A stretch of DNA of 64,000 nt, from assembly GCF_036208045.1 (NCBI RefSeq), contig NZ_CP121472.1, forward strand, positions 1,437,531-1,501,530, given 5' to 3'. This document shows, piece by piece, positions 39,845-48,979 of this stretch. The notes under the pieces are model-generated. The model ran no database searches. It saw nothing but the letters and a program-made list of their open reading frames with translations, and had not been told where the DNA came from. The stretch comes from Thiorhodovibrio winogradskyi. GTDB lineage: Bacteria > Pseudomonadota > Gammaproteobacteria > Chromatiales > Chromatiaceae. Positions within the stretch are counted from its first letter, which is position 1. Each line of letters begins with the position of its first letter. Made by a program: the position numbers and the translations under genes.

Positions 39845-40025
39845 GGAATAACCTTAAGAAAAAAACAGGGAATAAGACATCTCGAGCACTGGCGTCATCC
39901 TGTCAGCGCCCGTTAGGATTGCGTGCGGAGCCCCTTCGGACCCAGCCCGCGGCATGGCGGCAGTGTAGCAAAAGCGTCCGAACTTGTTGGTGATGGATCG
40001 CGCTGCTTGAGTTGCCTCGGCACCT

Positions 40026-40577
40026 TCAATAAGAGACAGCCGTGATGCGCCAGCGCAGCGGCGCCGGGCGCAGCAGCAGGTTGATGGGTTGTCCGTTCTG
40101 CTGTTCAAGCTTGATCAGGAAACCATGGGGAGGGGCGTAAAAGGCATGGCGAACACGTTCTAACAGCTGAGTCTGACTGCTCTCATCGCGCAGCAGTCCG
40201 GCGATCCATTCGAGCGTGACCAGGTGCTCAAGGGCTTTGGTTCCCCGCTGTTGCAGACCCTGCTCGATCCATTCGATGAAGGGATCCGAAACCTCTCCAA
40301 TGCGGCTCTTGAGGTCTTTGTTGAGGCGGCGGCGAATCTGATCGCGCACCGCCGCCAGGTCGATGAAGGGGCGCAGCGCTTCCGGCGTGGCCGAACTGGC
40401 CGCGCGACTCATGCGCCACAGGGTCCAGTAGGGCGAGGCGAAGAGCAGCGCCGCGATCAGCGCCAGGCTCAGGAGAGCGCGCCAGGTCCATTTCGGCAGG
40501 CGCAGAGGTCGGTCGCGCAGTTCGTGGAATTCGCTCATCCACCACTGCCAGCGATGCTGGGGCGGTACCTGGGTCAT
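40026..40577 (-). CDS. DUF2939 membrane-anchored protein
   Basis: Protein of 183 residues with one membrane helix (RALLSLALIAALLFASPYWT) followed by LWRMSRAASSATPEALRPFI and DLAAVRDQIRRRLN, a pattern of DUF2939 proteins, which are of unknown function. The soluble part probably faces the periplasm. The ATG overlaps the stop of the ABC-F gene (ATGA), so it is made from the same message as yheS and yifB. Confidence 0.78.
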   Translation of the reverse strand: MTQVPPQHRWQWWMSEFHELRDRPLRLPKWTWRALLSLALIAALLFASPYWTLWRMSRAASSATPEALRPFIDLAAVRDQIRRRLNKDLKSRIGEVSDPFIEWIEQGLQQRGTKALEHLVTLEWIAGLLRDESSQTQLLERVRHAFYAPPHGFLIKLEQQNGQPINLLLRPAPLRWRITAVSY

Positions 40578-42529
40578 GCGGCCGCCTCGGCCTTTTCCAG
40601 AGCTTCGCTGGCCAGGAGCCAGTCCTGTTCAACACAGGCTAGATCGGTGTCCACTTTCTGCTTTTCGGAAATCAGCGACAAGAGTCGGGCTTTGGCGTCT
40701 TCCTGGTACAGGGCGCTGTCGCCGAGCGCGCTTTCCAGCTCGCCCTGGCGTGTGCCGAGATGATCCAGACGCTGCTCAAGCTTACTCAGGCGCCGGCGCA
40801 GCGGCAGAGTGCGGGCACGGGCCTCGGCCTCGCGCCGGCGCTGATCCTTGCGGGCATCGCGTTCGCCAGCATTTGGACTGGCATTGGCGCCAGCCTGGGA
40901 GTCAGTGCCGATGTTGGCAGCGGCCGCTCCATTGAATTTGGTTGCGGCTGGTGTTTGGTTGCGTGCGGCGAGCCAAGCGGGGTAGTCGTCGAGGTCGCCG
41001 TCAAAATGAGTCACCTGGCCCTGGTCGACCAACCATAGCTCGTCGCAACTCAGGCGCAACAGATGACGGTCGTGCGAGACCAGCACCAGAGCCCCGGCAA
41101 AGGCCTGGAGCGCGCGGCTGATGGCCAAGCGCATGTCGATGTCGAGATGATTGGTCGGCTCGTCAAGCAACAGCAGATTGGGACGCTGATAGACCAGCAA
41201 TGCCAGGGCCAGGCGTGCTTTCTCGCCGCCCGAGAAGGGAGCAATGGGGTCGGTGACGCGCTCGCCACCAAAGCCAAAACCACCGAGATAGTCGCGCAAC
41301 CCCTGTTCCGGACGCTCCGGGTCGAGGCAGCGCAGATGCCCGAGGGCCGAATCATCGGGATTGAGCTGGTCGAGTTGATGCTGGGCGAAATAGCCGATCT
41401 TCAGCCCCTCGGACGCAAGGCGCTCGCCGCTCGCCGGCGCCAGATGGCCAGCGAGAAGTTTGATCAGGCTGGACTTGCCAGCACCATTGGGGCCAAGCAG
41501 GCCGATGCGGGCGCCGGGTGCGAGGCTGAGATCAAGCTCCCGCAACACCGGGGTTTCGCCATAGCTCACCCCAGCGCCCTCGAGCCTGAGCAGCGGATTG
41601 GCCGCGCGCGCCGGTGCAAAAAAAGCAAAGGAGAAGGGCGAGTCGATATGCGCCGGGGCGATCAACTCCATGCGCTCTAGCGCCTTGAGTCGGCTCTGGG
41701 CCTGGCGCGCTTTGGTCGCTTTGGCGCGAAAGCGGTCAACAAAGCTGCGCGCATGGGCGATTTCGCGCTGCTGTTTTGCGTGTGCCGCCTGCTGCTGCGC
41801 CAGTCGCTCGCCGCGCTGGCGTTCGTAGGCGGAATATCCGCCGTTGAGCAGTCCCAGTCGGCCTTGCTCGAAGTAGCAGATATGGGTGGCAATGGCGTCG
41901 AGAAAATCGCGATCATGTGAAATCAGCAGCAGGGTGCCGGGGTAGTCTTTCAGCCAGCTCTCGAGCCAGATCACGGCGTCAAGATCGAGATGGTTGGTGG
42001 GTTCGTCGAGCAGCAGCAGGTCGGAACGGCACATCAGTGCCTGGGCTAGGGCCAGGCGCATACGCCAGCCGCCCGAGAAGCTGTCGATCGGGCGCTGTTC
42101 GCTGCCCGGTGCGAAGCCCAGTCCCTGCATTAATCGCGCGGCGCGGCTTTCGGCGCGGTAGCCGTCAATGGCCTCAAAGGCATCGTGCAATTTGGCCAGG
42201 TGCAGGCCCTGGTCCGCCGCGCCGGCTGCCGCCTCCATCTCATTGTTCAGGCGGCGCCAGGGTGCATCGCCGTCGAGCACAAAGTCCAGGGCGCTTTGCT
42301 GGCCTGACGGGGTTTGCTGCGCGACCGCCGCCAGTTGCCAGGTCGGCGGTAGGCTGAGTTCGCCATGGTCGGGTGTCAACTCGCCGCGCAGCAAGGCAAA
42401 GAGGCTGGATTTGCCGCAGCCGTTGGGGCCCACCACGCCAAGGCGCTGGCCGGGGTGAATGCGCAGATCGGCCTGCTCGAACAGCAGAATGTGGCCGCGT
42501 CTGAGACTGAGCGCGCGCAGTTCGATCAT
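40574..42529 (-). CDS. yheS: ABC-F ATPase, YheS-like
   Basis: Soluble twin-ATPase of 651 residues acting on the ribosome. Start 42529 (MIELRALSLRRGHILL) overlaps the yifB stop (ATGA); the longer open frame is yifB read in another phase. Walker A motifs are GPNGCGKSS and GPNGAGKSS; signatures FSGGWRMRLALAQAL and FSGGEKARLALALL. The C-terminal 130 residues form the usual charged coiled-coil. ABC-F proteins of this class affect translation of difficult sequences; drug resistance is not implied by sequence. Confidence 0.93.
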   Translation of the reverse strand: MIELRALSLRRGHILLFEQADLRIHPGQRLGVVGPNGCGKSSLFALLRGELTPDHGELSLPPTWQLAAVAQQTPSGQQSALDFVLDGDAPWRRLNNEMEAAAGAADQGLHLAKLHDAFEAIDGYRAESRAARLMQGLGFAPGSEQRPIDSFSGGWRMRLALAQALMCRSDLLLLDEPTNHLDLDAVIWLESWLKDYPGTLLLISHDRDFLDAIATHICYFEQGRLGLLNGGYSAYERQRGERLAQQQAAHAKQQREIAHARSFVDRFRAKATKARQAQSRLKALERMELIAPAHIDSPFSFAFFAPARAANPLLRLEGAGVSYGETPVLRELDLSLAPGARIGLLGPNGAGKSSLIKLLAGHLAPASGERLASEGLKIGYFAQHQLDQLNPDDSALGHLRCLDPERPEQGLRDYLGGFGFGGERVTDPIAPFSGGEKARLALALLVYQRPNLLLLDEPTNHLDIDMRLAISRALQAFAGALVLVSHDRHLLRLSCDELWLVDQGQVTHFDGDLDDYPAWLAARNQTPAATKFNGAAAANIGTDSQAGANASPNAGERDARKDQRRREAEARARTLPLRRRLSKLEQRLDHLGTRQGELESALGDSALYQEDAKARLLSLISEKQKVDTDLACVEQDWLLASEALEKAEAAA

Positions 42530-44163
42530 GCCCGCGATGGCCTTTGGGGTTTCGGATTTGATGACGCGCTTGCTGGCCCAGTTGCTGGCCCAGTTGATGG
42601 TTGGCTCCATCTCTGGCCCGATGTTGCGCCGGGCGCGTCGCCGCGATCCAGGCGGCGGTAGCCGATGGCTTCGCTCAGATGCGCTGGTGTGATGGCCGGA
42701 CTCTGATCGAGATCGGCGATGGTGAGCGCGAGCTTCAGGATTCGATGATAGGCGCGTGCCGAGAGTGCCAGGCGCTGTATGGCGGTGCCAATCAGGGCGC
42801 GGCTGGTATCGTCGAGCTGGCAATGTTGCTCGATGCCGGCGGGTTGCAATTGGCTGTTGGGAGCGCCGCTGCGCGCCTCGGCCCGGGCGCGTGCGGCGCA
42901 CACCCGCTCGCGCACCGCGGCACTGGATTCACCGGGAAGGCGCGGGCCAGCAAGCTCGGCCGTGCTTAGCCTGGGAACTTCGAGCTGCATATCGATGCGA
43001 TCAAGCAGGGGACCTGAAATACGGGCACGATAGCGCCCGACCTGCTCGGCGGTGCAGCGACAGCGCCCGCTCGGGTCGCCAAGATAGCCGCAGGGACAGG
43101 GATTCATGGCGGCCAGGAGCTGAAAGCGTGCGGGGAACTCGGCCTGGCGTGCGGCGCGCGAGATATGAATACGCCCGGATTCAAGCGGCTCGCGCAGCAC
43201 CTCCAACACCCGGCGGTCGAACTCGGGCAGTTCATCCAGAAAGAGCACCCCGTGGTGGGCGAGCGAGATCTCGCCTGGGCGCGGATGACTGCCGCCGCCG
43301 ACCAGGGCCGGCCCGGACGCGGTGTGATGGGGTGCGCGAAAGGGCCGTTCGCGCCAGCGGCTGCGATCAGGCTGCTGGCGTCCCACCACTGAACGCACGG
43401 CCGCCGCTTCCAGGGCTTCTTCTTCGCTCAGGGGCGGCAGAATCCCGGGCAGGCGGCTCGCGAGCATGGATTTGCCGGTCCCGGGCGGGCCGACGAACAG
43501 CAGGCTATGAGCGCCTGCGGCGGCAATTTCCAGCGCGCGCTTGGCCTGGGGCTGGCCGCGGACTTCGTCCAGGTCGGGCAGCGGGGCGCCGGTCGGTTTG
43601 GAAGCGGGTTGCGGTTGGTGAGGCGACAGCGCCTCGATCTGGTTCAGGTGCTGACAGACATCAAGCAGATGGCGCGCGGGCAGGATGCGCAAATCGCGCA
43701 CCAGGCTAGCTTCATCGGCGTTTTCAACCGGCAGCACCAGTGCGCGCCCGGCCGCGCGCGCGGCCAGTGCCGAGGGCAATACGCCTGAAACTGGCCGCAG
43801 AGTGCCAGAGAGGGCCAACTCGCCCAAGAACTCATGCTCGGCGATGGCCTCGGGTTGCAATTGCCCAGATGCGCCAAGAATGCCAAGTGCAATGGGTAGA
43901 TCGAAGCGACCGCCATCCTTGGGCAAATCAGCCGGCGCCAGATTGATGGTCACGCGACCGTCCGGAAACTTGAAGCTGCCGCTGCGCAGCGCTCCTCGCA
44001 CCCGGTCCTTGCTCTCGCGCACCGCCATTTCCGGTAATCCAACGATGGACAGACCGGGCAGACCGCCGGCGGTCTGTACCTCGACGATCACCTCGAGTGC
44101 CTGTATGCCATAGGGCGCGCGGCTATAAAGAATACTGAGACCCACAGGCCACTCGCTCGCCAC
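42526..44163 (-). CDS. comM: YifB/ComM Mg-chelatase-like AAA ATPase
   Basis: Protein of 545 residues. N-terminal Lon-protease-like domain (VIVEVQTAGGLPGLSIVGLP), then the AAA core with Walker A VGPPGTGKSMLASRLPGIL and the C-terminal helicase-like block (CPCGYLGDPSGRCRCTAEQV with its Cys set). Homologue ComM is a branch-migration helicase in natural transformation. The C-terminal 40 residues (TGPATGPASASS) are a Pro/Ala-rich tail encoded partly by 12-bp repeats. First gene of the yifB-yheS-DUF2939 unit, 59 bases after ubiK. Confidence 0.94.
   Translation of the reverse strand: MASEWPVGLSILYSRAPYGIQALEVIVEVQTAGGLPGLSIVGLPEMAVRESKDRVRGALRSGSFKFPDGRVTINLAPADLPKDGGRFDLPIALGILGASGQLQPEAIAEHEFLGELALSGTLRPVSGVLPSALAARAAGRALVLPVENADEASLVRDLRILPARHLLDVCQHLNQIEALSPHQPQPASKPTGAPLPDLDEVRGQPQAKRALEIAAAGAHSLLFVGPPGTGKSMLASRLPGILPPLSEEEALEAAAVRSVVGRQQPDRSRWRERPFRAPHHTASGPALVGGGSHPRPGEISLAHHGVLFLDELPEFDRRVLEVLREPLESGRIHISRAARQAEFPARFQLLAAMNPCPCGYLGDPSGRCRCTAEQVGRYRARISGPLLDRIDMQLEVPRLSTAELAGPRLPGESSAAVRERVCAARARAEARSGAPNSQLQPAGIEQHCQLDDTSRALIGTAIQRLALSARAYHRILKLALTIADLDQSPAITPAHLSEAIGYRRLDRGDAPGATSGQRWSQPSTGPATGPASASSNPKPQRPSRA
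42570..42605 (-). repeat. 12-bp repeats in the yifB 3' end
   Basis: TTGCTGGCCCAG occurs twice in tandem (42570, 42582) with a diverged third unit; on the coding strand it encodes the TGPA repeats of the YifB tail. Confidence 0.9.
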
Positions 44164-44222
44164 TCATTGGTGGTGTTTTGGCCATCTGGCGAGAATGTTG
44201 CCGCACATCATGCTCGAGTGGC

Positions 44223-44477
44223 TCAGGTCTTGGCAGCGCGAGCCGCTTCCTCGAGCTCGGCCACGCGTGCTTCGAGTGTTTCCAGTTTGGCGCGGGAGCG
44301 TGCCAGCACCGCGGCCTGGATATCGAACTCCTCACGGGTGACAAGGTCAAGCCGGCTCAAGCCCGCTTCGAGCGTGGCGCGCATGCTGCGCTGTAGGTCT
44401 TCCTGCAACACCTGCACTCCCTTGGGCATCGCGGCGCTGAGACGGCGGGCGAGGTCGTCGAGTTGTTTTGGATCCAT
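44223..44477 (-). CDS. ubiK: Ubiquinone biosynthesis accessory factor UbiK
   Basis: Protein of 84 residues, MDPKQLDDLARRLSAAMPKG at its start and TREEFDIQAAVLARSRAKLE with a C-terminal coiled coil. This is the BMFP/UbiK (YqiC) pattern; the protein forms a trimer that assists UbiJ in aerobic ubiquinone synthesis. Starts at 44480 or 44477 are equivalent; the upstream extension has no match. Precedes yifB, a frequent arrangement in gammaproteobacteria. Divergent from the nitrogen operon. Confidence 0.9.
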   Translation of the reverse strand: MDPKQLDDLARRLSAAMPKGVQVLQEDLQRSMRATLEAGLSRLDLVTREEFDIQAAVLARSRAKLETLEARVAELEEAARAAKT

Positions 44478-44559
44478 CATATCGAGGCTACCTGTTCTTG
44501 GCATAAGGAAATACCGGTCATTATAAGCCTGATCAGGTGTCGCGTCGCCGGAGGATTCA

Positions 44560-44576
44560 TGCACCGTATCGGTGCG
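44560..44576 (+). promoter_or_regulatory. NtrC-like enhancer site 1
   Basis: TGCACC-GTATC-GGTGCG, a 16-of-17 fit to the NtrC dyad TGCACC-N5-GGTGCA. It lies about 140 bases upstream of the predicted sigma-54 start of the nitrogen operon. Confidence 0.75.
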
Positions 44577-44615
44577 TCGATGCCCTGCTTGCACCCATCA
44601 CTCGCCCAATGATAG

Positions 44616-44632
44616 TGCGTCAGGACGGTGCG
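44616..44632 (+). promoter_or_regulatory. NtrC-like enhancer site 2
   Basis: TGCGTC-AGGAC-GGTGCG, a weaker match to the same dyad (right arm good, left arm 4 of 6), 56 bases after site 1. Two sites on one DNA face region are typical for NtrC cooperative binding. Confidence 0.5.
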
Positions 44633-44681
44633 TTTTTACAACAAATGCCTGAAAACCGTTGTCTTTTCGTAACATTTCAGG

Positions 44682-44698
44682 TTGGCATGCGTTATGCT
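44682..44698 (+). promoter_or_regulatory. Sigma-54 promoter of torF-glnK-amtB
   Basis: TTGGCATGCGTTATGCT keeps GG and GC at the invariant -24/-12 positions with the right 10-base interval and TGGCA in the left block. The start of transcription would be near 44709, 92 bases before the porin ATG. Fits nitrogen control of the operon. Confidence 0.75.
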
Positions 44699-44800
44699 TA
44701 TCCAGTGATCGAGGTTCAACTGCTCCCGTTTTGCGGAGCTCAAAGCGGAGCCTGGTGCCCATTTTCTTAACTCGCAAACGAATGTAAGGATGAAAAGCGC

Positions 44801-45718
44801 ATGAAAATCGACGCTATGAAAGACACTCAATCGACCAAGCCGTCGCCGCGTCAACTCAGCAGTCTTGCAGCCGCGGTCGCGCTGTCACTGGCCGGGACCA
44901 GTGTTGCCTTCGCGGCAGGGCCTTGGTCTCTCAGTGCCAATATCGGTGCTGTTTCCAACTACATGTGGCGTGGTGTCACGCAGACAGGTGATGGCGCGGC
45001 TGTGCAGGGTGGGGTTGATGCTGCCCATGAGAGTGGTTTCTCGGCAGGCACTTGGGCGTCCAACATCGACTGGGACGATGGCAGCCAAAGCGTGACGGGT
45101 TTTGTACAAATCAACCCAAATACCGGGGCGCCAATCAATACCCCGAATGGCTGGCTGGTCCAGGGCACCACATCCGGCTCCAATGCCGATTCGCCGACTT
45201 ATGAGCTTGACTTTTATGCCGGGTTTGACTTTGCCTTGCCCGATGAGAACGCCAGCCTGGGCATCAATACCATTTACTACGCTTATCCCGACAGCAAAGA
45301 TGAGGTTGATTTCTGGGAAATTGGTATTTCCGGCGGCTATGATTTCGGCGCGGCAGCCGTGTCTGCCGGTATTCAATATACCGCCTGGGGTGGCAAGGCA
45401 AATAAAGACGCACTTTACTATGATGGCGACTTTTACTACAACGCCGCCTTGGATATCCCTCTTCCCCAAGAGTTCAGTTTCGGAGTTTTCGGTGGCTACT
45501 ACGACTTTAAGCATGACGAAGAGGTCTACCGGGAAGCCGGTCGCCTCAGGACGGCGAGTTACGACTATTGGCACTGGGGTGCGTCCATAAGCAAAGAGGC
45601 CGGTGACTTTGGCACCTTCAGCTTGACCTATGAGCAAGTCGACGGTGAATCCACGAATGCCGGAGATTTGTGGGACCAAGATGCGAAGGTCTGGGTGGGC
45701 TGGAACAAGGAGTTCTAA
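44801..45718 (+). CDS. TorF family putative porin
   Basis: Protein of 305 residues with an export signal (LSSLAAAVALSLAGTSVAFA, then AGPWSLSANIGAVSNYMWRG). The mature sequence alternates aromatic beta-strands and ends in NKEF, an outer-membrane barrel terminus. VSNYMWRGVTQTGDGAAVQG is typical of the TorF/TIGR02001 family, often encoded beside glnK-amtB. AAGGA lies 10 bases before ATG. Under the sigma-54/NtrC elements described, it is probably made in nitrogen limitation and lets small nitrogen compounds in. Confidence 0.88.
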   Translation: MKIDAMKDTQSTKPSPRQLSSLAAAVALSLAGTSVAFAAGPWSLSANIGAVSNYMWRGVTQTGDGAAVQGGVDAAHESGFSAGTWASNIDWDDGSQSVTGFVQINPNTGAPINTPNGWLVQGTTSGSNADSPTYELDFYAGFDFALPDENASLGINTIYYAYPDSKDEVDFWEIGISGGYDFGAAAVSAGIQYTAWGGKANKDALYYDGDFYYNAALDIPLPQEFSFGVFGGYYDFKHDEEVYREAGRLRTASYDYWHWGASISKEAGDFGTFSLTYEQVDGESTNAGDLWDQDAKVWVGWNKEF

Positions 45719-45801
45719 GCTGCCCGAGTAGTCTGATCTTCTCAAGAGGCTAATTGCGCGGGGTGGCCGCCCCTGGTGGTCACCCTAAAACAACACACTA
45801 A

Positions 45802-46152
<351 letters not shown>

Positions 46153-46177
46153 GCGAACTTCACGGGAGGAACCAAAA

Positions 46178-47440
46178 GTGGAACAACCGACTGTACAGCT
46201 CGCCTATGCGCTGGATACCTTTTATTTTCTCATCTCGGGCGCGCTGGTCATGTGGATGGCCGCGGGCTTTGCCATGCTCGAGGCCGGTCTGGTTCGCGCC
46301 AAGAATACGGCCGAAATTCTGACCAAGAACGTCGCGCTCTTCTCCATTGCCTGCATCATGTACATGCTGATGGGTTATGGAATCATGTACCCGGGTGATG
46401 ATTTCGCCGGAGGCTGGCTGCCGCATTTCGATTTCAGCTTCATGTTTGGTGGCGATCATGAAGTGGCCGAGGTGCTGGCGAGCGATGGCGAGACTTATTA
46501 CTCCTTGATGGCGGACTTCTTTTTCCAGGTGGTCTTCGTTGCCACGGCAATGTCGATTGTTTCAGGAGCCGTGGCCGAGCGCATGAAGCTTTGGGCCTTC
46601 CTGGCCTTCGCGGTGATCATGACCGGCTTCATCTACCCGGTGCAAGGTTATTGGAAGTGGGGCGGTGGCTGGCTCGACGCGATCGGCTTCAATGACTTTG
46701 CAGGCTCTGGCCTCGTCCATCTGTGCGGTGCTTCCGCGGCTCTGGCCGGTGTTCTGCTGCTCGGCGCACGTAAAGGGAAATATGGCAAGGACGGCAGCAT
46801 CAACGCAATCCCCGGCTCCAACCTGCCGTTGGCGACCCTGGGTACCTTTATCCTGTGGCTGGGTTGGTTTGGCTTCAACGGGGGCTCGGAGCTAAAAATC
46901 TCCGACATCGGCGAGGCCAACGCGGTGGCGGCTGTCTTTGTCAATACCAACATGGCAGCTGCTGGCGGGCTGGTGCTGGCTTTGATCACGGCGCGGATTA
47001 TGTTTGGCAAGGCCGATCTTACCATGGCGCTCAACGGTGCCTTGGCTGGCCTGGTGGCCATCACAGCCGAACCCCTAACGCCAATTCCCATCGCCGCGAC
47101 CCTAATTGGCGGTGTTGGTGGCGTGATCGTCGTCTATGCCATCGTCACCATGGACAAGCTGCGTGTCGATGATCCAGTCGGCGCCATCTCCGTCCATGGC
47201 GTGGTCGGTATGTGGGGCCTGATCGCCGTGCCTCTGACCAATAGCGAGGCGTCCTTTGTCGCGCAGTTTATTGGACTCTTTAGCATCCTGGCTTGGGTGT
47301 TCGCCAGCTCATTGCTGGTGTGGTTCCTGATCAAGCTGGCCATGGGGCTGCGCGTCAGCGAGGAAGAAGAGTACGAAGGTGTCGATATTGGCGAATGTGG
47401 GCTTGAGGCCTATCCGGAGTTTGTCAAGGCTGGGAAGTGA
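46178..47440 (+). CDS. amtB: Ammonium transporter AmtB
   Basis: Inner-membrane ammonium channel, 420 residues. GTG start at 46178 with GGGAGGA 7 bases upstream; the longer frame overlaps glnK and is not used. Family blocks: MLEAGLVRAKNTAEILTKNV, GAVAERMKLWAFLAFAVIM, DFAGSGLVHLCGASAALAGV and GFNGGSELKI. No export signal is predicted, as in many AmtB proteins outside enterics. It ends the operon before a strong UUCG terminator. Confidence 0.97.
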   Translation: MEQPTVQLAYALDTFYFLISGALVMWMAAGFAMLEAGLVRAKNTAEILTKNVALFSIACIMYMLMGYGIMYPGDDFAGGWLPHFDFSFMFGGDHEVAEVLASDGETYYSLMADFFFQVVFVATAMSIVSGAVAERMKLWAFLAFAVIMTGFIYPVQGYWKWGGGWLDAIGFNDFAGSGLVHLCGASAALAGVLLLGARKGKYGKDGSINAIPGSNLPLATLGTFILWLGWFGFNGGSELKISDIGEANAVAAVFVNTNMAAAGGLVLALITARIMFGKADLTMALNGALAGLVAITAEPLTPIPIAATLIGGVGGVIVVYAIVTMDKLRVDDPVGAISVHGVVGMWGLIAVPLTNSEASFVAQFIGLFSILAWVFASSLLVWFLIKLAMGLRVSEEEEYEGVDIGECGLEAYPEFVKAGK

Positions 47441-47470
47441 TGCTGCGCTAAGACCGCATCATGCTGGCAG

Positions 47471-47494
47471 CGGGGCCTTCGGGCCCCGTTTTTT
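47471..47494 (+). terminator. Terminator of the nitrogen operon
   Basis: CGGGGCC-TTCG-GGCCCCG is a perfect 7-bp stem with a UUCG tetraloop (47471-47488) followed by six T (47489-47494), about 30 bases after the amtB stop. Confidence 0.95.
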
Positions 47495-47555
47495 GTGCTC
47501 AGGTTTAACTCAAACACAAAAGAATGAACTTCAAGCATAAAGTACGGCACCGGGG

Positions 47556-48842
47556 TCACGGCTGTAGCTTGTTTTCCTCTGGCGCCGGGGCACCAAACTC
47601 ACGATTTGCCTTGTGCTCAAATGCGCGAATCACCGGGGTCAGGGTGAGTCCCTGAACCATAATGGAGAACACCACGATCATGTAAGTGACGGTGAGGATG
47701 AGGTCACGGATGCCGCCAGGTGGCAAGGAGAGCGCCAGGGCGACAGAGATGCCGCCTCGAATGCCGCCCCAGGTCAGTATCGCGATAGTACCAGGGGAGA
47801 GATTTCGAAATCCGCGATAAAGCCCAAGTGGTACACCAATGCTCAGCGCGCGAGCCATCAACACCAATGGGATAATCAGTGCGCCGGCGAGCAAATAGTT
47901 CTCCCCAAGCGTCAAGGCAAGGACTTCAAGCCCAATCAGCACGAAAAGCACAGCGTTAAGGGATTCATCCACCAGTTCCCAGAATGAATCCAGGTGCTCG
48001 CGCGTTTTCATCGACATGGCGCCATGGCGTCCCTGATTACCAATCATCAAGCCGGCAACGACCACGGCAATGGGGGCCGATAGATGAACATGCTCGGCCA
48101 GTGCATAGCCACCACTAGCGACGGCAAGCGTCAGCAAGACTTCCACCTGATAGTTGTCAATACGCTTTAGCATTTCGAGAGCAATCTGTCCAACCATCAG
48201 TCCGAAGAGCGCCCCACCAATCGCCTCTTGCGCAAACAACACCAGCACATGGTCCAAGTGAATCTGCTGCCCTCCAATGGCAATATCAAAGAGCACCATG
48301 AAGAGCACCACTGCTACACCATCATTGAACAGTGACTCACCGGTGATTTTGGTCTCAAGGCTTTTCGGTGCACCAGCGCTTTTCAGCACCCCCAGGACAG
48401 CGATCGGGTCAGTTGGCGATATCAGCGCCCCGAACAGCAAGCAATAGAGCAGGGGAATGTCGAACCCCAGCAAAAGAAAGACCAGATAAGAGGAAAGGCC
48501 AACAATGATCGTGACCAGGACAACGCCCAGTGTTGAGAGAGCGGCGATGGTATTGCGGTGTTGTGCCAGGTCATGAATATTGACATGTAGAGCACCGGCG
48601 AATAGCAGAAAACTCAGCATGCCATGCAAAACCGTGGCATTAAAATCAACGCCTGAAAGCAACACTCGTGCGTCAAGTGCGATATGCTCATTGAGCGGAA
48701 ATGGCAACAGCAGCGCCAGCGAGAGCGCTAACGCCATCATCATCAGACCGATCGCTGTCGGTAGCTTTAGAAAGCGGGCGTTGATCCAACTGAAGACCGC
48801 CGACAAGGAGATCAATACCGCGATGATGTCAAACAGACTCAT
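47556..48842 (-). CDS. Cation/proton antiporter, CPA1 (NhaP-type)
   Basis: Protein of 428 residues, about 12 membrane helices. Start 48842 (MSLFDIIAVLISLSAVFSWI) has AGGAG 8 bases upstream; the longer frame has none. The core blocks ALISPTDPIAVLGVLKSAGA and ITGESLFNDGVAVVLFMVLF (with the ion-binding Asp and the ND pair) are typical of the NhaP/CPA1 family, exchanging Na+ or K+ for H+. It is alone, tail to tail with amtB. Confidence 0.92.
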   Translation of the reverse strand: MSLFDIIAVLISLSAVFSWINARFLKLPTAIGLMMMALALSLALLLPFPLNEHIALDARVLLSGVDFNATVLHGMLSFLLFAGALHVNIHDLAQHRNTIAALSTLGVVLVTIIVGLSSYLVFLLLGFDIPLLYCLLFGALISPTDPIAVLGVLKSAGAPKSLETKITGESLFNDGVAVVLFMVLFDIAIGGQQIHLDHVLVLFAQEAIGGALFGLMVGQIALEMLKRIDNYQVEVLLTLAVASGGYALAEHVHLSAPIAVVVAGLMIGNQGRHGAMSMKTREHLDSFWELVDESLNAVLFVLIGLEVLALTLGENYLLAGALIIPLVLMARALSIGVPLGLYRGFRNLSPGTIAILTWGGIRGGISVALALSLPPGGIRDLILTVTYMIVVFSIMVQGLTLTPVIRAFEHKANREFGAPAPEENKLQP

Positions 48843-48979
48843 ATTTTCAGCTCCTGGCAAAGCCTCGGGTTTGGTTCGGATGTCATCATTTCGTTGCGGC
48901 TGGCCATGAAACCAGGCTCGAGATCTAATCGATGGTCACTAGAGTTCGAGGCACACTAGAGTCAAGCAAAGGTCTGGCG

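Noticed and set aside
40574-42901. Long version of the ABC-F gene starting at 42901
   Set aside because: The extra 124 codons are yifB read in another phase; the ATGA overlap at 42529 gives the natural start.
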